Source: Hydrogenophaga sp. (GTDB lineage Bacteria; Pseudomonadota; Gammaproteobacteria; Burkholderiales; Burkholderiaceae_C). Taken from it: 49,960 nucleotides of DNA. The notes under the pieces were generated by a model. It was given only the letters and a program-made list of their open reading frames with translations, did not search any database and was not told the DNA's origin. Shown piece by piece: positions 24,073-33,192 of this stretch. A program made the position numbers and the translations under genes. Position 1 is the stretch's first letter. Each line of letters begins with the position of its first letter. The DNA is taken from the NCBI RefSeq assembly GCF_018780385.1, contig NZ_JADMJO010000006.1, forward strand, positions 1 through 49,960, in the 5' to 3' direction.

Positions 24073-24699
24073 TTACTTGATCGCGGTGCCGAGCACCTGC
24101 AGATAGGCCACCAGCGCGTCGAGCTCGCTCTTGCCCTTCACGTCGGCAATGGAGGCTGCGATCTCTTCGTCGGTGTAGGGTGCGCCCAATGTGCGCAGCA
24201 CTTCCATGCGTCGGGGAACACCCGCTTCGCTGACGGTCTTCTTCTCCAGCCACGGGTAGGCCGGCATGTTCGACTCGGGCACCAGATCGCGCGGATTGGT
24301 CAAGTGCACGCGGTGCCACTCGTCGCTGTAGCGCCCGCCCACTCGGTGCAGGTCGGGCCCGGTGCGCTTGCTGCCCCACTGGAAGGGCCGGTCGTACACG
24401 AACTCACCCGCCAGCGAGTAGTGGCCATAACGCAGCGTCTCGGCCTGCAGCGGACGGATCATCTGCGAGTGGCAGTTGTAGCAACCTTCCCGCACGTAGA
24501 TGTCGCGCCCGACGATCTGCAGCGCGCTGTAAGGTTTGAGGCCCTCCACCGGCAGGGTCGTGGACTTCTGGAAGAACAGCGGAACGATTTCCACCAGTCC
24601 GCCGACCGCGATCACCAGCACGATGAGCACGATCATCAGGAAGTTGTTGGTCTCGATCCGCTCGTGCGTGAAACCTTGGGGCTTGTCTTGGTTGGCCAT
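24073..24699 (-). CDS. ccoO: Cytochrome cbb3 oxidase subunit II (monoheme cytochrome c)
   Basis: The 208-residue subunit has one N-terminal membrane anchor (about 20-42) and a periplasmic cytochrome c domain with CYNCH (Cys73-His77) as the heme site and Met ligands downstream ([10 protein letters not shown]). It carries electrons between CcoP and the catalytic subunit. It starts 10 bp after ccoN ends. Confidence 0.96.
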   Translation of the reverse strand: MANQDKPQGFTHERIETNNFLMIVLIVLVIAVGGLVEIVPLFFQKSTTLPVEGLKPYSALQIVGRDIYVREGCYNCHSQMIRPLQAETLRYGHYSLAGEFVYDRPFQWGSKRTGPDLHRVGGRYSDEWHRVHLTNPRDLVPESNMPAYPWLEKKTVSEAGVPRRMEVLRTLGAPYTDEEIAASIADVKGKSELDALVAYLQVLGTAIK

Positions 24700-24709
24700 G
24701 GTGTTGTCC

Positions 24710-26155
24710 TCAGGCGTGAGCGGGGTTGAGCGCGGGAATGCGCACGTCCTGCGCCAACCCGGTCCTGACCGTCATGAACGTGTTCCACAGCATCACCACC
24801 ATGCCGCCGAGGTACAGCAGACCACCCAGCAGGCGAATCACATAGAACGGGAAGGTGGCCTTGACCGACTCCACGAAGGTGTAGGTGAGACTGCCGTCGG
24901 GGTTGATCGAGCGCCACATCAGGCCCTGCATCACACCGGCGATCCACATGGCGGCGATGTAGAGCACGATGCCGATGGTGGCGACCCAGAAGTGCAGTTC
25001 GATCGCGGGCACCGAATACATCTTCTTCTGGCCGTACAGGCGCGGGATCAGGTAGTACATGGAACCCATGGTCACCAGACCGACCCAGCCCAGGGCGCCG
25101 GAGTGCACGTGGCCCACGGTCCAGTCGGTGTAGTGCGAGAGGGCGTTGACCGTCTTGATCGACATCATCGGACCCTCGAAGGTCGACATGCCGTAGAACG
25201 AGAGCGAGACGATCAGGAAGCGCAGGATGGGGTCGTCGCGCAGTTTGTGCCAGGCGCCCGAGAGCGTCATGATGCCGTTGATCATGCCGCCCCAGCTGGG
25301 CGCGAGCAGGATGAGCGAGAAGACCATGCCGACCGACTGTGTCCAGTCGGGCAGCGCGGTGTAGTGCAGGTGGTGCGGGCCGGCCCACATGTAGGTGAAG
25401 ATCAGCGCCCAGAAGTGCACGATCGACAGGCGGTACGAGTACACCGGGCGCTCGGCCTGCTTGGGGATGAAGTAATACATCATCCCGAGGAAGCCGGCCG
25501 TGAGGAAGAAGCCCACCGCGTTGTGGCCGTACCACCACTGCACCATGGCGTCCTGCACGCCGGCGTAGGCCGAGTAGCTCTTGAACATGTCCACCGGCAA
25601 GGCAGCGGCGTTGACGATGTGCAGCATGGCCACGGCGAGGATGAAGGAGCCGAAGAACCAGTTGGCCACGTAGATATGACGCACCTTGCGCAAACCGATG
25701 GTGCCGAAGAACACCACCGCGTAGGCCACCCAGACCACCGCGATCAGGATGTCGATCGGCCATTCGAGTTCGGCGTATTCCTTGCCCTGCGTGAGGCCCA
25801 GTGGCAGCGTGATCGCGGCCAGCACGATCACCAGTTGCCAACCCCAGAAGGTGAAGGCCGCCAGGCCGTCGGAGAAGATTCGCGTCTGGCAGGTGCGCTG
25901 CACCACGTAATAGCTGGAGGCAAAGAGCCCGCAGCCGCCAAAGGCAAAGATCACCGCGTTGGTGTGCAGCGGCCGCAAGCGGCCGTAAGACAACCATTCA
26001 ATGCCCAGATTGAGCTCGGGCCAGGTGAGCTGGGCGGCAATGATCACCCCCACCAGCATGCCCACCACCCCCCACACCACCGTCATGATGGCGAACTGCC
26101 GCACCACTTTGTCGTTGTAGACCGCCGACGGGCTGGCCTTGTTTGTCACGGACAT
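24710..26155 (-). CDS. ccoN: Cytochrome cbb3 oxidase catalytic subunit I
   Basis: The 481-residue subunit has about 12 membrane segments and holds heme b, heme b3 and CuB. The conserved His ligands are visible in [36 protein letters not shown] and [13 protein letters not shown]. It reduces oxygen to water with high affinity at the inner membrane. It is the first gene of ccoNOQP, and an FNR site lies about 60 bp upstream, matching the microaerobic control known for this oxidase. Confidence 0.97.
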   Translation of the reverse strand: MSVTNKASPSAVYNDKVVRQFAIMTVVWGVVGMLVGVIIAAQLTWPELNLGIEWLSYGRLRPLHTNAVIFAFGGCGLFASSYYVVQRTCQTRIFSDGLAAFTFWGWQLVIVLAAITLPLGLTQGKEYAELEWPIDILIAVVWVAYAVVFFGTIGLRKVRHIYVANWFFGSFILAVAMLHIVNAAALPVDMFKSYSAYAGVQDAMVQWWYGHNAVGFFLTAGFLGMMYYFIPKQAERPVYSYRLSIVHFWALIFTYMWAGPHHLHYTALPDWTQSVGMVFSLILLAPSWGGMINGIMTLSGAWHKLRDDPILRFLIVSLSFYGMSTFEGPMMSIKTVNALSHYTDWTVGHVHSGALGWVGLVTMGSMYYLIPRLYGQKKMYSVPAIELHFWVATIGIVLYIAAMWIAGVMQGLMWRSINPDGSLTYTFVESVKATFPFYVIRLLGGLLYLGGMVVMLWNTFMTVRTGLAQDVRIPALNPAHA

Positions 26156-26213
26156 ACAGAACTCCTCGCAAATGTCACTGATGGAAGTGTCTTGCGCGCC
26201 AGAGCTCTGAGCC

Positions 26214-26227
26214 TTGACCTACATCAA
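26214..26227. promoter_or_regulatory. FNR-type binding site upstream of ccoN
   Basis: TTGACCTACATCAA fits the FNR consensus TTGAT-N4-ATCAA with one change. It is centred 65 bp before the ccoN ATG and directly after the ccoS stop codon, so it can start ccoNOQP transcription separately from ccoIS. Confidence 0.8.
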
Positions 26228-26233
26228 GCGAGC

Positions 26234-26371
26234 TCAATCGCTTTTCAGGATCCGCTCACCTTCGCGCTCGATGTTGTCAAACTGCCCCGACTGCAAGGCC
26301 CACCAGAACACGCCGATGATTCCGAACACGAGCAGCACGGAGAGCGGAATCAGCAGATAGAGGATGTCCAT
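26234..26371 (-). CDS. ccoS: Cbb3 oxidase maturation protein CcoS
   Basis: This 45-residue protein reads MDILYLLIPLSVLLVFGIIG, then VFWWALQSGQFDNIEREGER and a short charged end. One membrane helix followed by FWWAxxSGQFDNLExEGxRIL is the CcoS signature. CcoS is needed to insert heme b and CuB into CcoN. It lies 42 bp after ccoI and before ccoN, the typical ccoIS order. Confidence 0.93.
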   Translation of the reverse strand: MDILYLLIPLSVLLVFGIIGVFWWALQSGQFDNIEREGERILKSD

Positions 26372-26413
26372 GGGTGGTGGGCTCTCGGAATCGTTGGAAA
26401 GGTTCGGCTCATG

Positions 26414-28777
26414 CTACGCCGATGCGGGCGCGGCAACCGGGTTGGCTGGCGAGGAATCGGGGGTCTTTCCGGCCAGGCGCAGGGCGTTGCCGATCACCAG
26501 CAGCGAGCTGCCCGCCATGCCCAGGCCGGCCACCCACGGCGGCATCCAGCCCACCAGGGCCAGCGGCACGGCCACCACGTTGTAGGCCGCGGCCCAGATG
26601 AGGTTCTGCCGCACGACGCGCAGTGTGGCGCGCGCCTGCGTGAGCGTGTGCACCACGTCCATCACCCGCCCTCCCTGGATCACATAGTCCGACTGGGCCT
26701 GAGCGAGCGGCGCGGCCTGGCCCAGCGCAAACGAGGTGTCGGCGCGCGCGAGCACCGGGCCGTCGTTGAGGCCGTCACCCACCATGGCGATCGTCAAGCC
26801 CTGCGCTTGCAGGCGGGTCACTTCCACCAGCTTCTGCTCGGGTGTGGCGCCAGCGATCACATGGTCCACCCCCACCGCCTGGCCCACCGCCTCGGCGGCT
26901 GCTGCGCGGTCACCCGACAGCAGCCACGTGCGCACGCCCAGTGCGCGCAGTGCCTGCACCGCCTCGCGGGCGTCTTCGCGCAGCCCTTCTTCCAGCGTGA
27001 AGCTGGCCATCCAGCCAGCGTCGTCGCTCAGGTGGGCACGCGGTGCATCGTCCGGCGTGCCCGACGCGGGTGCGCCGCAGAACGTGGCCGAGCCCAGCCG
27101 CACGCCGGTGCCGTCGGCCAGACGGGCCTGCATGCCCTGCCCGGCCACTTCGGTCACATCCATCAGCGGCAGCCCCGACCCCTGGCTCGCCAGAGCACGA
27201 GAGACCGGGTGCAGCGAGCCCACCGCCAGAGCACCGGCCAGGGCCAGCGCCTGCTCGCGGCTCACGCCCGCCCGCGTGCTCACCTCACGCAACTCCAGCC
27301 GGTCGTGGGTCAGCGTGCCGGTCTTGTCGAAGACCACGGCGTTGACGCCGGCCAAAGTCTCGAACGCCTGTAGCCGGCGCACCAGCACGCCACGGCGCGC
27401 CAGCGCCCCGGCCGAACTCAGCATGGCCGCCGGTGTGGCCAGCGACAGCGCACACGGGCAGGTGACGATGAGCACCGCCACCGCCACGGCGAGTGCCCGC
27501 GTGTGATCGATCTGCCACCAATACACACCGGCCACGGCCGCTGCCAGCAACACCAGCAACAGAAATGGCGCGGCGACGCGGTCGGCCAGGATGGCCAGGC
27601 GCGGCTTCTCGGTGGAGGCCTGCTCCATCAGCTTGACGATCTGGGCAAAGCGCGTGTCGCGCCCCACCTGGGTCACGCGCATGCGCACCGGGCCACCCAG
27701 GTTGAAGCTGCCCGCCACCACGCCCTGCCCTTGCGCGCGGCTCAGCGGGCGTGACTCGCCGGTGAGCAGGGCCTCGTCCACCGTCGCGTGCTCGCTCAGC
27801 AGCTCACCGTCGGCCGGAAAAGCCTGCCCCGCCTGCACCCGCACGGCATCCCCCACCGCCAATCGGCGGATCGACACGGTCTCCAGTCCTTTCGCGGTTT
27901 CGCGCTCGCAGACCTCGGGCAGGCGGTTCATCAGGCTGTCGAGCGCGCCGGCCGTGCGGTCGCGTGCCTTGAATTCGAGGTACCGCCCGCCAAGCAGGAA
28001 GAACACGAACATGGTCAAGGAGTCGAACCAGACTTCCGCGCCCCAGGGGCCGGCTGGGTCAAAGGTGGCGGCCGAGCTCACCAGGAAGGTGACGAGAATG
28101 CCAATGGAAACTGGCGTGTCCATGCCCACGCGGCCATGTTTCAGGTCGCGCCAGGCGCTCTCGAAAAATGGACCGCTGGCGAAGAACACCACCGGCAGGC
28201 TGATCACCCAGCTCGCCCAGCGCAGCAGCTGGTCGATGTCGGCCGGGATCTCGCCCGGCTCGGTCACATACGCGGGCCATGCGTACATCATCACCTGCAT
28301 CATGCAAAAGCCCGCCACGAACAGGCGCCACAAACCCTGGCGCGTCTCGCGCAGGCGTTCGCTGATGCCCAAAGCCTGTTGCATGGGCAACAAGCGGTAA
28401 CCGCGCTCGCCCACCACCAGCGCCAAGGCCGACATGCGGGTGGCCTGTGGATCCCAGCGCAGTGTGAGCCGGCGCGTGGCCGCGTGCACGCGCGCCTGCA
28501 CCACCCCCGGCAAGCCCTGCAGGGCCGACTCCACCGTGTCGGCGCAGGCCGCGCAATACATGCCCTGCACCATCAACACCGAGTCGGCCAGTTCGCCTTC
28601 GGCCTGCTCGATGCGCTGGGTGAAAGTCTCCTGCTCCACCGGGTCGTCGAGCACGGCGAAGTTGTCGGTGACGGTGAGCGCGCCGCGATGCTCGCCCAAC
28701 CAACTGGCAGCAGGCGGGACAGGGGTGGGTTCGGCGAGCGTGGACCGCACCGGGAGCGTGGACACGGCCTGGTTCAT
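26414..28777 (-). CDS. ccoI: CcoI-type copper P1B-ATPase for cbb3 oxidase
   Basis: This roughly 787-residue P-type ATPase has an HMA domain with GMYCAAC (Cys75, Cys78), paired membrane helices, TGES, the membrane motif VTCPCALSL, the phosphorylation motif DKTGT, GSLHPVSRAL and GDGLNDGPVLARAD. The GMYCAAC, CPC and cco context mark it as CcoI/FixI, which sends Cu to the periplasm for CuB of CcoN instead of detoxifying it. The CPCALSLATP and LNDGP wording differs from CopA at 4599-6794 ([15 protein letters not shown]), supporting different roles. The start is uncertain: ATGs at 28777 and 28807 both lack a good ribosome binding site, and 28807 lies against the FNR site. Confidence 0.93.
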   Translation of the reverse strand: MNQAVSTLPVRSTLAEPTPVPPAASWLGEHRGALTVTDNFAVLDDPVEQETFTQRIEQAEGELADSVLMVQGMYCAACADTVESALQGLPGVVQARVHAATRRLTLRWDPQATRMSALALVVGERGYRLLPMQQALGISERLRETRQGLWRLFVAGFCMMQVMMYAWPAYVTEPGEIPADIDQLLRWASWVISLPVVFFASGPFFESAWRDLKHGRVGMDTPVSIGILVTFLVSSAATFDPAGPWGAEVWFDSLTMFVFFLLGGRYLEFKARDRTAGALDSLMNRLPEVCERETAKGLETVSIRRLAVGDAVRVQAGQAFPADGELLSEHATVDEALLTGESRPLSRAQGQGVVAGSFNLGGPVRMRVTQVGRDTRFAQIVKLMEQASTEKPRLAILADRVAAPFLLLVLLAAAVAGVYWWQIDHTRALAVAVAVLIVTCPCALSLATPAAMLSSAGALARRGVLVRRLQAFETLAGVNAVVFDKTGTLTHDRLELREVSTRAGVSREQALALAGALAVGSLHPVSRALASQGSGLPLMDVTEVAGQGMQARLADGTGVRLGSATFCGAPASGTPDDAPRAHLSDDAGWMASFTLEEGLREDAREAVQALRALGVRTWLLSGDRAAAAEAVGQAVGVDHVIAGATPEQKLVEVTRLQAQGLTIAMVGDGLNDGPVLARADTSFALGQAAPLAQAQSDYVIQGGRVMDVVHTLTQARATLRVVRQNLIWAAAYNVVAVPLALVGWMPPWVAGLGMAGSSLLVIGNALRLAGKTPDSSPANPVAAPASA

Positions 28778-28813
28778 GGCTGGAGGGTAAGCGGGGTGTT
28801 CTTTCATGGGCTT

Positions 28814-28827
28814 GATCCAAGTCAACC
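28814..28827. promoter_or_regulatory. FNR-type binding site between ccoI and uspA
   Basis: TTGATCCAAGTCAA fits the FNR consensus with one change. Its centre is about 66 bp before the uspA ATG on the plus strand and about 43 bp before the ccoI ATG at 28777 on the minus strand, so it could serve either or both. Confidence 0.75.
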
Positions 28828-28886
28828 ACGAAGCGTTCACCTGCGCTACCCTGCGGATTCGAACAACAACCTTGAAGGAGCAAGCC

Positions 28887-29330
28887 ATGTACAAGCGCAT
28901 CCTGGTGGCCACGGACGGCTCCAAACTCTCCAAGATGGCGGTGGAGCATGCCCTCACCCTGGCCGATCTCACCGGCGCCGAGGTCGTGGCCCTGAAGGTG
29001 ATCCCCCGTTATCCACAAACCTATTTCGAAGGTGGCGTGGCGCTGGCAGCCGCGGAGATCGCGCGCATCGAAGCCCAGTGGAACGAGGAAGCCCTGGCCG
29101 TGGTGAACGCGGTGAAGTCGGCCGGGCAACTGCGCGAGGTGAAGGTCAAGCCGGTCACGGTGAAGTCGGACTTGATTGCCGAGGCCATCATCGCCACAGC
29201 CAAGCGCAGCAAATGCGACCTGATCGTGATGGCCTCGCACGGCCGCCGAGGCCTGAAGCGACTCTTGCTGGGCAGCGAGACCCAGCAGGTGCTGACACAT
29301 TCGCACACGCCCGTTCTCGTGCTGCGATGA
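28887..29330 (+). CDS. Universal stress protein UspA family
   Basis: The 147-residue single-domain protein starts MYKRILVATDGSKLSKMAVE and has the nucleotide-binding Gly pattern near its end (ASHGRRGLKRLLLGSETQQV), then the terminal strand TPVLVLR. The G-2x-G-9x-G(S/T) pattern suggests an ATP-binding subtype. The ATG at 28887 is supported by AAGGAG at 28875-28880. It is divergent from ccoI across an FNR site, so induction under low oxygen is likely. Usp proteins of this kind are often part of anaerobic regulons; the molecular task is not known. Confidence 0.9.
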   Translation: MYKRILVATDGSKLSKMAVEHALTLADLTGAEVVALKVIPRYPQTYFEGGVALAAAEIARIEAQWNEEALAVVNAVKSAGQLREVKVKPVTVKSDLIAEAIIATAKRSKCDLIVMASHGRRGLKRLLLGSETQQVLTHSHTPVLVLR

Positions 29331-29397
29331 CTTGACCTCGGCCTCACAGGCCTGAGAGGTCCGGTGTAGAGTGGGCGCGCATTCACGCCCACCCTCC

Positions 29398-30762
29398 ATG
29401 CCGCCCTCACCTCAAGCCGCGCCGACCTTCGTCACCGGCTCCACGCTCAGACACGTCATCAACATGACCGCCACCGGCTCCATCGGGCTGGCGGCGGTTT
29501 TTTTCGTCGACGTGCTCAACCTCTTCTACATCGCGCAGCTCGGGCAGAAGGAACTGGCGGCGGCGGTGGGCTACGCGGGCACGCTGCTGTTCTTCCTCAC
29601 CTCGCTGGCCATCGGCCTGTCGATTGCGGCCACGGCATTGGCCTCGCGTGCCCTGGGGCGCGGCGAACGCGAACAAGCGAAGCTGATCGCCGGGGCCTCG
29701 CTGGTGCTCATGGCGCTGTTCATGGGTGGCGCCGTTCTGCTGGTCTTCCCCTGGCTGGCCGAACTGCTCGCCCTGCTTGGCGCCACGGGCGACACCGCCT
29801 CGCTCGCGCTGCGTTTCACCCGCTGGGTGCTGCCCTCGGCCGTGCCACTGGGCTTGGGCATGTGTCTGGCGGCGCTGCTGCGTTCGCTGGGGGATGCACG
29901 CCGAGCCATGTTCGTCACGCTGGGCGCAGGCGCCGTCTCTGCCGTGCTCGACCCGTTGCTCATCCTGGTTGTGGGCTGGGGGCTGGATGGCGCGGCCGTG
30001 GCCACGGTGCTGGCGCGATGCTCCATGGTGGTCATTGGCGTGCAGGCGCTGCGGGTGCACGGTCTGTTTGCGTGGCCGAGTGCGCCAGTGCTGCGCGGCA
30101 GCCTGAAGCCTTTCCTGGCGATTGGTGTGCCGGCCGTGTTGACCCAGGTGGCCACACCGGTGGGCAACGCTTTCGTGACCGCGGCCATCGCACCGTTTGG
30201 CGACAACGCGGTGGCGGGCTGGGCGGTCATCGTGCGGTTGATCCCGGTGGCCTTCGTGGCCCTGTTTGCGCTCTCGGGTTCGGTGGGGCCCATCCTCGGG
30301 CAGAACCTCGGCGCGCGAAGGTTCGACCGCCTGCGCAGCACGGTGCGCGACAGCCTGAAGGTGACGCTGGTCTACGTGCTCGTGGTCTGGCTGCTCATGG
30401 CCGTGGGCAGCGGCTTCATTGCCGATGCGTTCGGTGCAGAGGGAGAGGCGCGCGAGCTCATCGTGTTCTTCTGCGTGTTCGTGGCCGGAAGTTTCTTCTT
30501 CAACGGCGCGCTGTTTGTGGCAAACGCGGCCTTCAACAACCTGGGCTTTGCCTTCTACTCCACCGCGCTCAACTGGGGCCGGGCCACGCTGGGTGTGGCG
30601 CCCTTCATCTGGATCGGCGCGCAGTGGTTTGGTGCGCGCGGTGTATTGGCGGGTTACGGCCTGGGTGTTGTGGTGTTTGGTTTGATGGGGGTGTGGTTGA
30701 GTCGGCGGGTGCTGAGGCGGTTGGAACGCGAAGCCTCTTCTTCAGTCGTTGTTTCCGGCTAA
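29398..30762 (+). CDS. MATE-family efflux transporter
   Basis: The 454-residue protein has about twelve hydrophobic segments in two related halves. Typical MATE features include the N-terminal segment LRHVINMTATGSIGLAAVFF with an Asp in the first helix (FFVDVLNLFYIAQLG), the loop LRSLGDARRAMFVTLGAGAV and the second half with QVATPVGNAFVTAAIAPFG, then GPILGQNLGARRFDR. Such proteins export organic cations by Na+ or H+ antiport. The start at 29398 is the second in-frame ATG; 29371 is an alternative. It follows uspA by 67 bp. Substrate is unknown. Confidence 0.88.
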   Translation: MPPSPQAAPTFVTGSTLRHVINMTATGSIGLAAVFFVDVLNLFYIAQLGQKELAAAVGYAGTLLFFLTSLAIGLSIAATALASRALGRGEREQAKLIAGASLVLMALFMGGAVLLVFPWLAELLALLGATGDTASLALRFTRWVLPSAVPLGLGMCLAALLRSLGDARRAMFVTLGAGAVSAVLDPLLILVVGWGLDGAAVATVLARCSMVVIGVQALRVHGLFAWPSAPVLRGSLKPFLAIGVPAVLTQVATPVGNAFVTAAIAPFGDNAVAGWAVIVRLIPVAFVALFALSGSVGPILGQNLGARRFDRLRSTVRDSLKVTLVYVLVVWLLMAVGSGFIADAFGAEGEARELIVFFCVFVAGSFFFNGALFVANAAFNNLGFAFYSTALNWGRATLGVAPFIWIGAQWFGARGVLAGYGLGVVVFGLMGVWLSRRVLRRLEREASSSVVVSG

Positions 30763-30836
30763 CGGTGATTGCCTGCGCTTCGCAGACCAACGAGGTCGTC
30801 GGCAGCCGGGCTGACCGGAGCAACACAGGAAGAAAC

Positions 30837-32378
30837 TCAGGCGAACAGACCTTTGTGCTGATCGCGAAGCAGATTCTTCTGCACCTTCCCCATGGTGTTG
30901 CGCGGCAACTCTCCCACCACAAAGCAGCGCTTGGGAATCTTGAAATTGGCCAGCCGCGACTTGAGTGAAGCCAGTACCTGAGCCGAGTCCACCTGCGCAC
31001 CAGGCTTGGCAATCAGCAGCGCCACCCCCACCTCGCCAAAGTCCGGGTGCGGCACCCCGATCACCGCACTCTCGGCCACGCCGGGCATCTCGTTGATATA
31101 ACCCTCGATCTCGGCCGGGTAGACGTTGTAGCCACCGGAAATGATGAGGTCTTTGCTGCGGCCGACGATGTTCACGTAACCACGCTCGTCGATGCGGCCC
31201 ACATCGCCGGTCTTGAAGAAGCCGTCGGCGGTGAACTCCTCTGCCGTCTTCTCGGGCATGCGCCAGTAGCCCTTGAAAATGTTGGGGCCACGCACCTGGA
31301 TACCACCGATCTCGCCCGGTTGCGCCGCTTGGCCATCGTCGCCCATCACGCGCAACTCCACGCCCGGCAACGGGAAGCCCACCGTGCCGCCGCGTCGTTC
31401 GGTGGCACCACCGTAGCGCGCGTCGGCGCTGCAGGGGTTGGAGGTCAACATCGCGGTCTCGCTCATGCCGTAACGCTCCAGGATGGTGTGACCCGTGCGG
31501 TCCTTCCATTCGTTGAAGGTCTCGATCAGCAGCGGCGCCGAGCCCGAGATGAACAAGCGCATGTGGGAGGCCTGCTGTTTGGAGAGCGTGGGCTCGGCCA
31601 GCATGCGCGTGTAGAGCGTGGGCACGCCCATGAACACCGTGGCTTCGGAAAACTTGTTGATAGCCAGTTTGGGGTCGAACTTCGACATCCAGAACATCTT
31701 GCTGCCGTTGATCAGCGCACCGTGCATGGCCACGAACAGGCCGTGCACGTGGAAGATCGGCAACGCGTGGATCAAGACGTCATCCGGGCGCCAGCCCCAG
31801 TAGGTCTTGAGCACCTCGGCGTTGCTGCGCAGGTTGCCGTGCGTGAGCATGGCGCCCTTGCTGCGCCCGGTGGTGCCGCTGGTGTAGAGGATGGCGGCGA
31901 GGTCTTCGTCGCGGCGCACGGCCGGCGTGTGCCTGTCGCTCATGTGGGACGCACGCTCCAGCAGGCTGCCGGTGCGGTCGTCACCCAGGGTGAACACATG
32001 GCGCGTGCCGGCGGTGAAGGCGATCTTGCTGACCCAGCCGAACTGGCCCGGGCTGCACACCACCACGGCGGGTTCAGCGTTGCCGATGAAGTACTCAATC
32101 TCCGCGCTCTGGTAGGCGGTGTTGAGCGGCAGGAACACGTGTCCCGCGCGCAGCGTGGCCAGGTACAGCACCAGCGCTTCGACCGACTTCTCCACCTGCA
32201 CGGCCACGCGCGACTCGGGTGGCAGCGCCAGCGAATCCAGCAGGTTGGCCACCATGGCCGAGGCGCGGTCGAGGTCTCGCCAGGAGTAGTTCAGACCATC
32301 GTCGGTCTCGATCGCCACACGGTCGAGGTCCTGCGGAAAGGCCGCGCGCAGGGCAGCAAAGAGGTTGAGGTTGCTCAT
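30837..32378 (-). CDS. matB: Malonyl-CoA synthetase (malonate-CoA ligase)
   Basis: The 513-residue adenylate-forming enzyme joins malonate and CoA using ATP. The P-loop-like motif ILYTSGTTGRSKGAMLTH, the adenylation core (RYGMSETAMLTSNP, GRSKDLIISGGYNVYPAEIE) and the C-terminal catalytic lysine in NTMGKVQKNLLR are clear. Similarity to MatB and the neighbouring malonyl-CoA decarboxylase support malonate as substrate. The start at 32378 is preferred over 32405. It is the last gene of the minus-strand block that begins with the GntR regulator. Confidence 0.9.
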   Translation of the reverse strand: MSNLNLFAALRAAFPQDLDRVAIETDDGLNYSWRDLDRASAMVANLLDSLALPPESRVAVQVEKSVEALVLYLATLRAGHVFLPLNTAYQSAEIEYFIGNAEPAVVVCSPGQFGWVSKIAFTAGTRHVFTLGDDRTGSLLERASHMSDRHTPAVRRDEDLAAILYTSGTTGRSKGAMLTHGNLRSNAEVLKTYWGWRPDDVLIHALPIFHVHGLFVAMHGALINGSKMFWMSKFDPKLAINKFSEATVFMGVPTLYTRMLAEPTLSKQQASHMRLFISGSAPLLIETFNEWKDRTGHTILERYGMSETAMLTSNPCSADARYGGATERRGGTVGFPLPGVELRVMGDDGQAAQPGEIGGIQVRGPNIFKGYWRMPEKTAEEFTADGFFKTGDVGRIDERGYVNIVGRSKDLIISGGYNVYPAEIEGYINEMPGVAESAVIGVPHPDFGEVGVALLIAKPGAQVDSAQVLASLKSRLANFKIPKRCFVVGELPRNTMGKVQKNLLRDQHKGLFA

Positions 32379-32422
32379 GTTCTGGTCAACAAAATGGTGT
32401 GACAAAAAAATCAGAAAGTCCG

Positions 32423-33184
32423 TCAGAAAACCGGCGAGCGCTTGGCGAGGAACGCTGCAATGCCTTCGCGGTGTTCGGCGCTGTCGGCATACCGGTAGGC
32501 GCCCTCGCCTTCGGCCGCCGTCGAGCCTTGTGTGGCTCGCAAGGCTTGCTTGTTCAGGCGCGCGGCCTGCGGCGACAGCGCGCTGATGCGCTGAGCGCGC
32601 GCCAGCACGGCGGTTGAGAGCGTGCCGTCAGGCAACACGGTGTTGAGGAAGCCACGCGCCTTCATCTCGGTCGCGTCGAACACCGCCGCCTCCAGCAACA
32701 TCTCGCGCGCGGTGGCGGCGCCGGCCTCGCGGGCCACCAATGCGGCTTCGCGCGGCGCCATCGGAAAACCCAGCTTCGCGATGGGCGCACCAAAGCGCGC
32801 GCCGCTGGCCGCCACGCGGATGTCGCAGCAGCTCGCGATCTCAACACCCGCGCCCATGCAGTTGCCTTCAATCTGCGCCAGCAGCGGCACGTCACACGCC
32901 AGCATGGCGCCCAGGCCACCCCACACATCGTCTTCATGGAAGTCGCGCAAGGCGGCTTCAACGAAGCGAAAGCCGGGGTACTCGGCGATGTCACCGCCGG
33001 CGCAGAAGTGTCCGCCTTCGCCCACGACGATCACGCAGCGCACATCGGTGCGCGCCTGCAGGTCGACAAAGACCCATTTCAGTTCGCGCCACATCGCACG
33101 CGACATGGCGTTGAACTTGCCCGGATGGGACAGCGTCACCCGCGCCAGCGTGTGTTCGATGGCGAGGTGAACCCGGCCCGACAT
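32423..33184 (-). CDS. Enoyl-CoA hydratase/isomerase family protein
   Basis: The 253-residue protein is a crotonase-fold enzyme: LSHPGKFNAMSRAMWRELK at the N-terminus, the oxyanion-hole loop GEGGHFCAGGDIAEYPGF and the second loop EGNCMGAGVEIASCCDIRV. The Glu in the second oxyanion-hole region (GVEIASCCD) can serve as catalytic acid/base. The real substrate cannot be read from sequence. It lies between matB and the binding-protein gene, 8 bp after the latter stops, so it belongs to the malonate operon. The start at 33184 is well placed. Confidence 0.85.
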   Translation of the reverse strand: MSGRVHLAIEHTLARVTLSHPGKFNAMSRAMWRELKWVFVDLQARTDVRCVIVVGEGGHFCAGGDIAEYPGFRFVEAALRDFHEDDVWGGLGAMLACDVPLLAQIEGNCMGAGVEIASCCDIRVAASGARFGAPIAKLGFPMAPREAALVAREAGAATAREMLLEAAVFDATEMKARGFLNTVLPDGTLSTAVLARAQRISALSPQAARLNKQALRATQGSTAAEGEGAYRYADSAEHREGIAAFLAKRSPVF

Positions 33185-33192
33185 GCTCACGC

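Noticed and set aside
24536..27373. A 945-codon open frame on the plus strand
   Set aside because: It lies opposite ccoO, ccoN, ccoS and ccoI, has His/Arg/Gly-biased composition typical of the antisense frame of high-GC genes, and shows no domain.
26414..28777. A second CopA-type copper detoxification pump
   Set aside because: Its place beside ccoS and ccoN and its sequence motifs fit CcoI, which supplies copper to the oxidase.
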